DNA of 17,781 nt from an uncultured Rhodanobacteraceae bacterium (GTDB lineage Bacteria; Pseudomonadota; Gammaproteobacteria; Xanthomonadales; SZUA-5), in assembly GCA_937928755.1 (NCBI GenBank), contig CALEZI010000203.1, forward strand, positions 1 through 17,781. The letters are read 5' to 3'. A program made the translations under genes and the position numbers. Under the pieces are notes generated by a model that worked only from the letters and a program-made list of their open reading frames with translations, made no database searches and was not told the origin of the DNA. Positions 1 through 8,394 of this stretch are shown here, one piece after another (position 1 is the stretch's first letter; the number at the start of each line of letters is the position of its first letter).

Positions 1-244
1 CTTTGCGTCCTTTGCGTCCTTTGCGGAAAAAGCTCTTCTTTCAGATACTTGCGTTTTGTTTGGTGAGAGTCCCGGTCGCCCCTGTCGATGCGCTTGTTCG
101 CGCAAAGAACACACGGAAGTAGGTCACGTTGCCTGCGCAGCAGGCTACGTGACGCTGTCCATTGTCACGTAGCCCGCTGCGCAGGCAACGTGACCTACAA
201 ATAAATGCTATACAATCAAACGTTTAGAGGATGCTCTGTGAGAG
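1..244 (-). repeat. Interspersed repeat, copy A (inverted relative to copy B)
   Basis: Read on the minus strand, these ~244 bases match 9573-9814 almost throughout, with roughly 15-20 differences by eye. The parts in order are a ctctcacag edge, an AT-rich stretch with a cgtttgatt block, an 80-bp GTAG-headed hairpin, a spacer, and a tail of cgcaaagga units. The edge near 244 lies 9 bp beyond the receptor stop codon, so the element sits directly in that gene's 3' region. The other edge runs to the window start and may continue outside. No transposase is present in it. It is probably a REP/BIME-derived non-autonomous element. Confidence 0.85.
119..198. repeat. REP-type head-to-head hairpin (copy A)
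   Basis: Two 35-base arms, 119-153 and 164-198, pair with one visible mismatch around a 10-base loop. Each arm starts with the tetranucleotide GTAG when read inward from its outer end. Each arm is also an imperfect palindrome by itself (GTCACGT.GCCTGC / GCAGGC.ACGTGAC around GCA). A GTAG head plus an imperfect palindrome is the published hallmark of REP sequences handled by RAYT transposases, and an inverted pair is a BIME. Lying just after the receptor gene, it could also protect the 3' end of the mRNA or slow transcription. No T-run follows, so it is not a standard intrinsic terminator. Confidence 0.8.
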
Positions 245-253
245 CGGCCGGCC

Positions 254-3211
254 TCAGTAGCTGAAAATCAACTGCAGGTACCAGAAGCGGCCGGGAATCG
301 GGTAACTCGGATCGAAGGAGTTGGCCGTCCCGGAGTACGACACCGGCGGGTCGCGGTCGAAGGCGTTCTGCACGCCGAGCAGCGCGCGCACATTCCATGG
401 CGTGTTCCAGCCGGCCTGCAGGTCGACGTAGGTGCGCGAGCCGAGGTGATTCTCGGGCCGGCCGTCGAACACCGGGCTGGCGATGTCCGGGCTGCTGCAC
501 AACCCGGCGGCGGCTGCCGTTGCGATGCACGGCTCATCAAGGCCGGAGTAGTAGCGGATGCCGACCGCCGCGCTCCAGTCGCCGCTTTGCCAGGCGAAGT
601 CGAGGTTCGAGCGCACGCGGAATCCGGGCTCGATCGGGTACAAGTGGCCGACTGCCGACCGTTGTCCCGAACCGCGCGGAACCTCGAAGGTGTATTCGCT
701 GTAATAGGTGGAATCCCACAGGATCTCGAACAGGCCGGCGTCGGAATCGATCCGGTAGCCCGCCGTGAGATCGTAGCCCTCGACGGTGAGCGCGCCGGAA
801 TTCAGGTCGCGCCCGTCGAGTTGCACCAGTTCGCCGCGCGCATCGCGCTCGGTGCGCGCACAGGCTTCGGGGACGCCGGCGTTGGCGCAGTACGCCAGCA
901 GTTCGGAGGGATCGACCGACGAGATCGCATCTTCGACGCGGATCTGGTACCAGTCGAGGCTGAGGTCGAAGCCCGGAAGCCCGCCGGGATTCCAGACGAC
1001 ACCCAGCGTGCGACTGGTCGACGTTTCCGGTTGCAGGTCCGGGTTTCCGCCGATGATGACGTCGTAGCGTCCAATCTCCGCGACATACGCCCCACCCGGC
1101 ACGCCATCCGCAATGCAGTTGGCGTTCTGCACCGGCGTCTGCTGGATATCGATGTTGCATGGATCCTCGAAAAACGTGGAAGAAATTTCCGCCTGCGGAA
1201 AGAACAGGTCAGTCACGATCGGCGCACGGAAGCCCTCCGAATAGCTGGCACGAAACAGCAGGTCTTCGACCGGTTTCCAGCGCAAGCCGCCTTCGAAGGT
1301 GGTGACGTCGCCGAAGGCATCGTAATGCGACTGACGCACGGCGAAGCTCGATTCCAGCAATTCGGCCCCCGGCGCGCCCTCGAGGAGCGGCAGCGCCAGC
1401 TCGAGGTAGGCTTCATGTGCCACAACCTCCCCGCCGAAATCGGTGTTGTCGAGGTTCTCGAGCGCCGCGCGGCGGGCGTCGAAGCGGGCCTCGCCTTCCT
1501 CGCGACGGTATTCGTAGCCCAGCGCAAACGCCAGTGGCCCCGCGGGCAGGTCGTAGAGGTCGCCGCTCAGGCCCAGATGGGTGTTCCACGACTGCGTACG
1601 CGTGGTGTCGGTGCCGGTGTAGTACAGATAATCGAGCATCTCCGGGGTCACGCCGGCCGCGCCCCGGAACGGGTCCAAAGGTACGCAACCGGCAATCACC
1701 GCCGACGGCGTGCCGCAGCGCGCGGTACCTGAGCTGTCGCGGAACGAGGGCCCGAGTGCGAGGCCGAAGCGGTTGATGTCGCTGAGTCCGCTCGACTGAT
1801 TCTGAAGATCGTAGTTGCCGTAGACCAGATCCGCGTCCCACAGCCACAGCCGACCGGCGAACTCCAGCGTACCATCGAGCCCCGCCGCCACGCGGCTGGT
1901 ATCGGCGTCCTGGCTGAACTGGCGCACGGCCCCACCCGGACGCACGAACAATCCGGTCACCGGCTGCCCGAAGGGGTTGTACACATGGTCGGCCGGCACC
2001 GTGATGTTGCTGGCACCGGCGAAGGTCGAACCCACGAGGATCGGATTCGGCGCCAGTTGCTGCTGCGATTCGCGCTCGTTGAAATAGAGCTGCAGGCTGA
2101 ACTCGGTGCTTTCCCCCAGCGCATGAGTCAGGTTGGCGAATGCCGCCATCCGCCGCTGCGGCGTCTGCAGATAGTTTTCCGGCGCGAAGTTGTAGCCATC
2201 GCCGCGAGGGTCGAACAGCCGGTAGCCGCCGGTGGCCGGATCGAAGGTCGTGCGATTCTGCGGTGGCGGTCGATTGTCCGGCCGCGGGCACACGCCGTTC
2301 GCCGGATAGTTGCCGCTGGGGTTGAACGGACAGGCACCGCGCAGTCCGAATCCGAACAAACCGTTGGTGGTGAACTGGCTGGCGCCGGCCGTGGTGTCGT
2401 TGGGCGGCAGTCCGAACACCGGCACCGCCGATATCTCGCGGTCGCCGGCCATGATCTCGGCCTGCTTCAGGTAGCTCAGGCTGCCGCTGAAGCGGGTGCG
2501 CTCGCCGGCCGCCCCGAAGCTGGCGTCGTAACTCTGCACGCGGCCGTCGCCGTGATCCGATTCTCCGTAATACGCGCGCGCCTCGATGCCGTCGAAGTCC
2601 TTGCGCGTGGTGATGTTGACCACACCGGCGATGGCGTCGGAGCCGTACAGCGCCGAAGCACCGTCTTTCAGCACCTCGATGCGCTCGACCATCGCCAGCG
2701 AAATCGAGTTGAGATCCACCGAGCCGTCGATGCCGGGTATCCAGCGGCGTCCATCCACCAACACCAGCGTGCGCTGCGGTCCCAGATTGCGCAGATCGAC
2801 GCGCGTGGTGCCGTCGCCGCCGTTGTTGACCGTGGTGTTCAGCGCGGCGCCGTGTACGGTGAGGTCCTGCAGGATGTCGCCCACCGACATCAGGCCGCTG
2901 CGTTCGAGTTGTTCGCGCTCGAGCACGATCACCGGTTCGGCGCTCTCGACATCGACGCGCTTGATGCGCGAGCCGACAACTTCGATGCGGTCGAGGGTGT
3001 CGGTGTCGGCAACTTCCTCCGCGTGGGCGGACCCGGCGAAGGCGAGCAGCGCCGCATACATCAGTGCGTTGGAGGGCACGAGGGCACGAGCGCACGAGGG
3101 CACGTCGAGGCAAAGGCCCGCGAGCTCCAGCTTTCTCGTACCCTCGTGCCCTCGTGCCCTCATGCCCTCGATTCCGCAATCGGCATGCGCACCGCAACGA
3201 TTCCGACTCAT
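254..3211 (-). CDS. TonB-dependent outer-membrane receptor
   Basis: A 985-residue outer-membrane receptor, probably importing a siderophore, sugar or peptide ligand using TonB/ExbBD energy; the substrate cannot be read from sequence. The hydrophobic signal core is at about 49-64, ending AHA before EE. A TonB-box-like segment (DTLDRIEVVGSR, 71-82) follows at once, then a plug domain (about 73-205; LVLVDGRR, VERIEVLKDGASALYGSDA and GVVNITTR are typical), then a large beta-barrel ending in an aromatic C-terminus (QLIFSY). There is no STN signalling domain. The start at 3211 is chosen because it overlaps the kinase stop as ATGA and has a GGGGAGGGGG ribosome site 7 nt upstream. Residues ~15-47 are encoded by a palindromic repeat (3072-3169), so the signal peptide is unusually long; an alternative start is Met51 (3061). 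Last gene of the sigma-kinase-receptor operon. Confidence 0.93.
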   Translation of the reverse strand: MSRNRCGAHADCGIEGMRARGHEGTRKLELAGLCLDVPSCARALVPSNALMYAALLAFAGSAHAEEVADTDTLDRIEVVGSRIKRVDVESAEPVIVLEREQLERSGLMSVGDILQDLTVHGAALNTTVNNGGDGTTRVDLRNLGPQRTLVLVDGRRWIPGIDGSVDLNSISLAMVERIEVLKDGASALYGSDAIAGVVNITTRKDFDGIEARAYYGESDHGDGRVQSYDASFGAAGERTRFSGSLSYLKQAEIMAGDREISAVPVFGLPPNDTTAGASQFTTNGLFGFGLRGACPFNPSGNYPANGVCPRPDNRPPPQNRTTFDPATGGYRLFDPRGDGYNFAPENYLQTPQRRMAAFANLTHALGESTEFSLQLYFNERESQQQLAPNPILVGSTFAGASNITVPADHVYNPFGQPVTGLFVRPGGAVRQFSQDADTSRVAAGLDGTLEFAGRLWLWDADLVYGNYDLQNQSSGLSDINRFGLALGPSFRDSSGTARCGTPSAVIAGCVPLDPFRGAAGVTPEMLDYLYYTGTDTTRTQSWNTHLGLSGDLYDLPAGPLAFALGYEYRREEGEARFDARRAALENLDNTDFGGEVVAHEAYLELALPLLEGAPGAELLESSFAVRQSHYDAFGDVTTFEGGLRWKPVEDLLFRASYSEGFRAPIVTDLFFPQAEISSTFFEDPCNIDIQQTPVQNANCIADGVPGGAYVAEIGRYDVIIGGNPDLQPETSTSRTLGVVWNPGGLPGFDLSLDWYQIRVEDAISSVDPSELLAYCANAGVPEACARTERDARGELVQLDGRDLNSGALTVEGYDLTAGYRIDSDAGLFEILWDSTYYSEYTFEVPRGSGQRSAVGHLYPIEPGFRVRSNLDFAWQSGDWSAAVGIRYYSGLDEPCIATAAAAGLCSSPDIASPVFDGRPENHLGSRTYVDLQAGWNTPWNVRALLGVQNAFDRDPPVSYSGTANSFDPSYPIPGRFWYLQLIFSY
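3072..3169. repeat. 98-bp palindromic element of 8-bp units inside the receptor gene
   Basis: Tandem agggcacg-type 8-bp units at 3072-3104 face their reverse complement at about 3137-3169, separated by ~30 unique bases. The whole forms a long imperfect hairpin. It lies within the 5' coding part of the TonB receptor, between codons for MSRNRCGAHADCGI and NALMYAALLAF. It stays open in the receptor frame, so it is translated if the 3211 start is used. It looks like an insertion of a repetitive palindrome; its target duplication, if any, cannot be defined from one copy. Confidence 0.75.
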
Positions 3212-6200
3212 CTCACCCCCTCCCCGGCCACGTCGATCTCCAGCGTTACCGCATAAAACAGCGGCGCTTCCATGGGGCCGTCGCCGATGCCCAGGCGCAG
3301 CCCGGTCACGGGTGCGCTGCCGGGCGCAAGGTCGAGGCTGACGGCGTACACATGCGAGTCGAGCTGGACGCCGGGACTACCGTAGCGCAGCGATGTCGTC
3401 GCGTTCCCGCTCCGCGCGACGCGAGCCGTCGGTGCCGCCAGTTCCGGCTGCCAGTGGGTCACCACGTCGCGCACGCTCATGATTTCGAGGACGCTCTCGC
3501 GACCATCGTCGTGCCGCAGCAGCACTCGCCCCGCCTGCCGCGGCGGCGTGTTGGGACGCGTCGGAACATGAACAAACATCAGCGCGTGGACGCGCAGTGC
3601 CGGCACCCTGGGCACCACCACCCAGTCGCTCAGCGGGTGCGTGGGATGCAGCGAAATCGCCGGCCCACCACCGCTCAACTGCACACCGCCGTCGATACGC
3701 CAATCGATGTTGCCGAGTCGATGCAGTCCGCGCGCCAAGGTGATCAGGTCACCACCCTGGGCGGCCATCCGCACCCAGGAGCCATCCAGCTTGACGTTCA
3801 GCGCCGGCCCCAGGTCGAGCGGCACATAACGCGCATCGACGCCGGCCTCGGGGACATCCTGCAGCCGCAACGACGGCTGCGGCGCTGCCACGTTCGCAGC
3901 GAGCCCGCCTGGCGCAGCGGCCCGCAATCGCCCGCGCAGCGTTTCGAGTTCGGCGGTATCCAGCTCGCCAACACCAGTTCCCGAATCGAGCACCAGCGCC
4001 AGTTGCTCGAGTTCGGCAATCCCATCGTCGTTTGCCGCCAGCAGCCAGGTCAGCCAACGGCCGCGCGCCGAACGGGCGAGCAGCCGCGTGCCGTCCGGCG
4101 AGAAGGCCAGCCGCAGGATGGTGTCGTTACCGCCGAGCGGCGCGGTCAACCGGGCGCTGAGACGCTCGCCCTGGTCGAGGTCGTAGACCTGAACAGCATT
4201 GCGGGTCGCAATCGCGGCGCGGCGCCCATCGTCGCTCAGCGCCAACTGCGGAATGGTGCGCGCCGCTGGCAGCGTCGTTACTCGACCACGCGGGCCCTCA
4301 GGACCGAAAAGCGCCAATTCATTGGCCAGGTGCCGATGCGCCGCGACCCCATCGCCACGCGCACGCAGCGCCGGCGACACGCCCAGGTGTGCACCCTCGG
4401 CGACGGTCGTCGCGCTGCAGTCGCTCAGGTCCCAGCGCAGCACCGCCGCACGCCGCCGGCCGGTACTCAGGTGCACCCAGGCGACGTCACCGGAGTCGGA
4501 AATCGCGACGTCGGAATACCCATTGGCATTCTCCGGTGCGAGCGCCGCACAAGCCGGACTTCCGCCCAGGTCGACAATGTCGAGTCGCCGGTCCTGATCT
4601 GGCCCGACCAGCAGATAACGCCCTCGTGGATCAACGCGGAAGATCGAAAGGTATTGTGGCAACGGCGCAGCAATGGTGCGCAATCTTGGCTGTTCAAGGT
4701 CGACGGCGTGCAGGCGTTCGACGAACTTGCCGTCCACCTGCTCGCCGGTCGTCAACAGCAGCAGCGGCGCGGACTTTGCCAACTCCACGCGCAATGGCGT
4801 CGCTGGCAGCACGATCGGCTGTCCATGCATGACGGCGCTGGCAGCATCGAAGACGCGCAGCGTGCGACCGGCAACGGTGACCAGCCAGCGACCATCGAAA
4901 CTGAGCTCGGCGACGTCCACGTTGTGCGGATGCACCAGGGCCGGCGCCAGTTCCTGCTCGCTGGCCACATCCAGGATGCTCACCCGCGGCCCGTCCACGG
5001 CGACCACGCGCCGACCATCGAAGGTCTGCTGTCCGACGAACAAGGGAGCGGCGCGCGCAGCCAGCAGGGCGGCTTGCGGCAGGCGCCAGACGCCCAGCGC
5101 ACCCTCGGCGCCGCCCGACACCATCAGCCGGCGAGCCGGATCGATGTCGAAAGCATGCGCGGTGAACGCCCGCCGCCCAAGCACGCGCGCCGGTGCCGGC
5201 ACCATCTGGTTGTCGAAGGCGGACAGCGGCGGCAACTGCCAGATGGCAATGGCATTTCCGTCCGCAAGCGCCAGTTGGTCGTCGACCAGCCGCACGCGCC
5301 CGAGGTCGATGACGTCGCCACCCTGAATCGGCGCGCTGCGCGGACGCCGCGTCGGCACGTCCCAGGCGACCACGGTGCCGGACTCCGAGAGCGCCGCCAG
5401 CGTGCGACCGGATGGATCGAACTCCAGCCAACGCACGGTATCCACGGGCGTCGACGGCAGCGCGCTGGCCTGTCCGCTGGCGACATCCACCAGAAACACG
5501 CTGCCGTCCAGCCCGCCGAGCGCGAGCGCGCTGCCGTCCGCAGCGAAGCGCCAGGCACGGATCATCTGGTCTTCCGGCACTTCGAGCGTCCAGCGCGGCG
5601 CCAGCGTGCCAAAATCGACCGCCTCGAAGCGCACGAAATCGCGGGTGCGCAGCAGCCATTCGCCATCCGGCGCGAACAGCCACATGCTCGATGTATCGGC
5701 GTGCACCGGGCCGACCGGCTGCCAGCCCTCGACCCGATAGAACTGGAAGCGGTCGGGAAAGCGCAGCGACGGATTGCTGCGCACACGCACGATGGCATGG
5801 CTGGCTTCGTCGCTGTAGACCGTGTCGCTTTGCCCGGCGGGCAGTTCGACCGGCTGCAGCACGCGGCCATCGCCCGCATCCAGTGCAATCAGGTCGGCGG
5901 TACCGGGCGCCGCGAATACCGGCTGCTGCACCAGGCTGGCAATGATCCTCTTGCCGTCGTTGGTGTAGCGCAGCATGCCGTGGGGCGCCCCCTGGGCAAG
6001 TGCGAGGTTGCGCGTAAGTCCGTCGGTGGAGGTCGACCACAGTTCTTCCCCGCTGGCGAGGTCGTACTGACGCACGCTGCGCCGGCCATCGGGCCAGTGG
6101 GTGGCGACCGCGACGCGACGCGCATCCGGCGCCAGCGCCACCGAGGTGACCACCTGACCGGATTCGACTGGAATGCGGTCGACCAGTTGCGGCGCATTCG

Positions 6201-7539
6201 CCAGCAGCGTGCCGATGCGCTGGCGCTCCACGGTCGCCGCTTTGGCGTTGCCCGCTGCTTCCATCTCCTTGAGGTTGTTCACCAGGGCGTGCAAGCCGTG
6301 GAAGCCGTTGCCGTCATCGAGCGCGCTCTCGGCAGCCTGCGCGCGTTCGCTCCACAGGCTCTGGCGTGCATCCGCAGCATTCGCATCGGCCCGGTTCCAT
6401 TGCGCCGTGGTCGCCAGCAGGCCGACCAGCAGCGAGGCCACGAACAAGCTCACCAGCGCACTCAGGCGCGGCTCGCGACGCACCAGTCGAACCAGCTTCT
6501 GCGGACGGTTCAGCGGCCGCGCCTTCACCTCCCTGCCCTTCAGGAACTCCGCCAGATCCTCCGCCAGCGCCCCCGCACTCGCGTAACGCTCCGCCGGATC
6601 CTTGCGCAGGCACTTCATGCAGATCGCCTGCAGGTCGAGCGGTAGCTTGCGCTCGAACAGCCGCGGCGCCGGCGCCACCGTACTCACCACCATCTCCAGC
6701 GTCTCGCGCGCATTCACGCCGCGAAACGGTGGCCGCCCGGTCAGCGCCTCGTACAAGGTCGCGCCCAGCGCATAAACATCGGTGCCAACGCCGACGCGGC
6801 CACCGGCAGTCGCCTGCTCCGGCGCCATGTAGCTCGGTGTCCCCGACACCTCCTCCACGCCCGCCAGAGTCTCTTCCAGCCGCCGCGCCAGGCCGAAGTC
6901 GGCGACCATCGGTTCGCCCTGCTCGTCGATCAGCACATTGCCCGGCTTCAGGTCGAGGTGCAGCACGCCCAGCCGGTGCGCGTAGTCCACCGCTTCGGCC
7001 ACCACCCGCAGCAACCCGGCCGCATGCCGCGCCGGCAGCGCACCGCCGCGCAACAGCCGCTCCGCCAGCGACTGCCCGCGCACCAGCCGCATCGAGAAAA
7101 ACGGCAGGCCGTCCTGCTCGCCGATCTCGTGGATGGTGACGATGTTCGGGTGCTGCATGCGCGCCGCGCTCTGCGCCTCCTGGCGGAAGCGCTCGACGAA
7201 ACCCGGCGACGCCCACGGTCCGGCCGCCAGCAATTTGACCGCAACCTCGCGGTCGAGCGAGTGCTGGTGCGCCCGGTAAACCACGCCCATGCCGCCCTGG
7301 CCGAGCTTGGCGCGCAGCGTGTAGTCGCCGAAGCGGCATTGGTCGGGATCGGACAGGTCGAGATCGAGCGCATCCGCGCGCGCCGGCGAGAAGGCCGCGA
7401 AGGCCTCGGCCCGGTCGGCGCCCGCCACCGCCGTGTCGACCGGCAGCGAGGCACCGAAAGCCAGTTGCGCCAGCGCCGCCAGTTCCGGGGCGACTGCCGC
7501 GCCGGTGTCCACGTTGACCGCAGTTTCGTGCTGGCTCAT
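3208..7539 (-). CDS. Transmembrane Ser/Thr protein kinase with beta-propeller region
   Basis: A 1443-residue Hanks-type kinase. The cytoplasmic kinase domain spans about 71-335: glycine loop GQGGMG (80-85), VAVK lysine 102, helix-C glutamate 121, catalytic loop HLDLKPGN (194-201), DFG (214-216), APE (239-241). The usual HRD arginine is Leu195, making it a non-RD kinase. One membrane helix follows at about 361-379, then an alpha-helical linker. Many WD40/propeller-like repeats cover ~460-1220 (examples VRWLEFDPSGRTLAALSES, LRLAFSPDGTRLLARSARG), probably two blades sets. A beta-rich C-terminal domain (~1235-1443) follows. The topology predicts a periplasmic sensor. The stop overlaps the receptor start (ATGA) and the start overlaps the sigma stop (ATGA), so it is the middle gene of a coupled operon. 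Its start has little Shine-Dalgarno signal, which fits re-initiation. Likely role, inferred: sense an envelope signal and phosphorylate or otherwise control the sigma factor. Confidence 0.9.
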   Translation of the reverse strand: MSQHETAVNVDTGAAVAPELAALAQLAFGASLPVDTAVAGADRAEAFAAFSPARADALDLDLSDPDQCRFGDYTLRAKLGQGGMGVVYRAHQHSLDREVAVKLLAAGPWASPGFVERFRQEAQSAARMQHPNIVTIHEIGEQDGLPFFSMRLVRGQSLAERLLRGGALPARHAAGLLRVVAEAVDYAHRLGVLHLDLKPGNVLIDEQGEPMVADFGLARRLEETLAGVEEVSGTPSYMAPEQATAGGRVGVGTDVYALGATLYEALTGRPPFRGVNARETLEMVVSTVAPAPRLFERKLPLDLQAICMKCLRKDPAERYASAGALAEDLAEFLKGREVKARPLNRPQKLVRLVRREPRLSALVSLFVASLLVGLLATTAQWNRADANAADARQSLWSERAQAAESALDDGNGFHGLHALVNNLKEMEAAGNAKAATVERQRIGTLLANAPQLVDRIPVESGQVVTSVALAPDARRVAVATHWPDGRRSVRQYDLASGEELWSTSTDGLTRNLALAQGAPHGMLRYTNDGKRIIASLVQQPVFAAPGTADLIALDAGDGRVLQPVELPAGQSDTVYSDEASHAIVRVRSNPSLRFPDRFQFYRVEGWQPVGPVHADTSSMWLFAPDGEWLLRTRDFVRFEAVDFGTLAPRWTLEVPEDQMIRAWRFAADGSALALGGLDGSVFLVDVASGQASALPSTPVDTVRWLEFDPSGRTLAALSESGTVVAWDVPTRRPRSAPIQGGDVIDLGRVRLVDDQLALADGNAIAIWQLPPLSAFDNQMVPAPARVLGRRAFTAHAFDIDPARRLMVSGGAEGALGVWRLPQAALLAARAAPLFVGQQTFDGRRVVAVDGPRVSILDVASEQELAPALVHPHNVDVAELSFDGRWLVTVAGRTLRVFDAASAVMHGQPIVLPATPLRVELAKSAPLLLLTTGEQVDGKFVERLHAVDLEQPRLRTIAAPLPQYLSIFRVDPRGRYLLVGPDQDRRLDIVDLGGSPACAALAPENANGYSDVAISDSGDVAWVHLSTGRRRAAVLRWDLSDCSATTVAEGAHLGVSPALRARGDGVAAHRHLANELALFGPEGPRGRVTTLPAARTIPQLALSDDGRRAAIATRNAVQVYDLDQGERLSARLTAPLGGNDTILRLAFSPDGTRLLARSARGRWLTWLLAANDDGIAELEQLALVLDSGTGVGELDTAELETLRGRLRAAAPGGLAANVAAPQPSLRLQDVPEAGVDARYVPLDLGPALNVKLDGSWVRMAAQGGDLITLARGLHRLGNIDWRIDGGVQLSGGGPAISLHPTHPLSDWVVVPRVPALRVHALMFVHVPTRPNTPPRQAGRVLLRHDDGRESVLEIMSVRDVVTHWQPELAAPTARVARSGNATTSLRYGSPGVQLDSHVYAVSLDLAPGSAPVTGLRLGIGDGPMEAPLFYAVTLEIDVAGEGVR

Positions 7540-8267
7540 GGCGTGCCCGACAGTGCGCGCAGCAGCGCCGCACGTTCGCCTTCGAGTTCGGCGGAATTGG
7601 TCACCGTCTCCGCCAGTTCCGCCTCCACCAGTTCGCGGAAGCGCTGGCGCAATCGCTTGACCGCCACTTGTACCGCCAGCGTGCCAATGCCGAGTTCCGC
7701 GGCCAGCACCGGCAGCAGCGTCGGCGCCGGTTCGCTGGTCAGGAACGGTGCCAGCCGCTGGTACATCTCGCCGCGCCCACTGCGCCGGGTCTCCTCGGCC
7801 AGCCGCTCGCGGCTGCGCGCCATCACCTGCAGCCCGAAACTGCGCTCGAAGGCCGAGTCCGGTCGCGCCGCGCCGGCGAAATCGCGCGCCAGGCGCTGCT
7901 CCAGCGCCTCCACCTCCGCGGCCGGCGCACTGCCGTCCTCATCGACCACCGCCTCGGCCAGGAAGCGCTGCAGACGGTCGAACAGGAACACGCGGAAACG
8001 ACCGAAGCCGGCCGGCGCGTCCTGGCGGATCTGCTGCGCCAGCCAGACAAAGAAGCGACTCGCCAGCCGGTAGGCCGCCGAAGGCGCATGCCCGTGGTGG
8101 CGGATGCAGGCGTAAACCGGAAACCAGTAGCCCTCGCTCAGCTCTTCCAGTGGATTGCGACCGCTGCCGTGCGCCCCATCGCGCACCGCCGCGACCAGCG
8201 ACCAGCGCGTGTGGTTGAACATCTCGGCCGAAATCGCCGCATCGCCCCTGTTCGATGGTTCCGGCAT
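7536..8267 (-). CDS. ECF-like RNA polymerase sigma factor
   Basis: A 243-residue protein. The N-terminal FNHTRWSLV...YWFPVYACIR...FGRFRVFLFDRLQRFLA pattern (about 17-115) and the C-terminal LAAELGIGTLAVQVAVKRLRQRFREL helix-turn-helix (about 192-217), then AETV, match a sigma-70/ECF family common in Planctomycetes and some Lysobacterales. That family is often found beside Ser/Thr kinases. Region 2 is diverged: the usual DAxDLTQxFF segment reads AAYRLASRFFVWLAQQ, lacking the acidic and Gln residues. It is the first gene of the operon; its stop overlaps the kinase start by 4 bp. The start at 8267 follows a GGGGGA site. The protein probably directs transcription of this operon or a small regulon under control of the kinase (inference). 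An alternative is a degenerate sigma acting as an adaptor. Confidence 0.82.
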   Translation of the reverse strand: MPEPSNRGDAAISAEMFNHTRWSLVAAVRDGAHGSGRNPLEELSEGYWFPVYACIRHHGHAPSAAYRLASRFFVWLAQQIRQDAPAGFGRFRVFLFDRLQRFLAEAVVDEDGSAPAAEVEALEQRLARDFAGAARPDSAFERSFGLQVMARSRERLAEETRRSGRGEMYQRLAPFLTSEPAPTLLPVLAAELGIGTLAVQVAVKRLRQRFRELVEAELAETVTNSAELEGERAALLRALSGTP

Positions 8268-8394
8268 GCATCCCCCGCAAAGATGGATCGTGTAGCTGCC
8301 TTACCGCAGCAGGCGACGCCGATTACAGACCTGTCACGGTGGACGCGCATCCGGACCATGCTAGGCATCGCGGGCTTGGGCTAGACTGGCGCAC
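8268..8394. promoter_or_regulatory. Divergent promoter region, sigma operon / WGR-SPOR unit
   Basis: This 127-bp gap is the only place for promoters of both the leftward sigma-kinase-receptor operon and the rightward WGR-SPOR pair. On the plus strand TAGACT (8382-8387) is a plausible -10 box. It would place a transcription start at about 8394-8396, on the ATG at 8395 itself, and no Shine-Dalgarno sequence precedes that ATG. A good -35 hexamer is not visible. On the minus strand only weak hexamers are seen, and no clear ECF-type AAC -35 could be picked out. Confidence 0.4.

Noticed and set aside
446..1732. Long plus-strand frames opposite the TonB receptor (also at 1985-3256)
   Set aside because: Antisense shadows of a receptor with intact plug and barrel; no domain or ribosome site supports them.
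3064..6645. Very long open frame on the plus strand opposite the kinase gene
   Set aside because: It is antisense to a protein with clear kinase and propeller motifs, its product is Arg/Gln/His-rich without any recognisable domain, and it begins inside the 8-bp repeat. High GC with codon bias leaves such frames open.
254..8267. Classical FecI-FecR-FecA system
   Set aside because: The receptor lacks an STN domain, the middle gene is a kinase with no FecR-like sequence, and the sigma belongs to a different family; only the gene order is similar.
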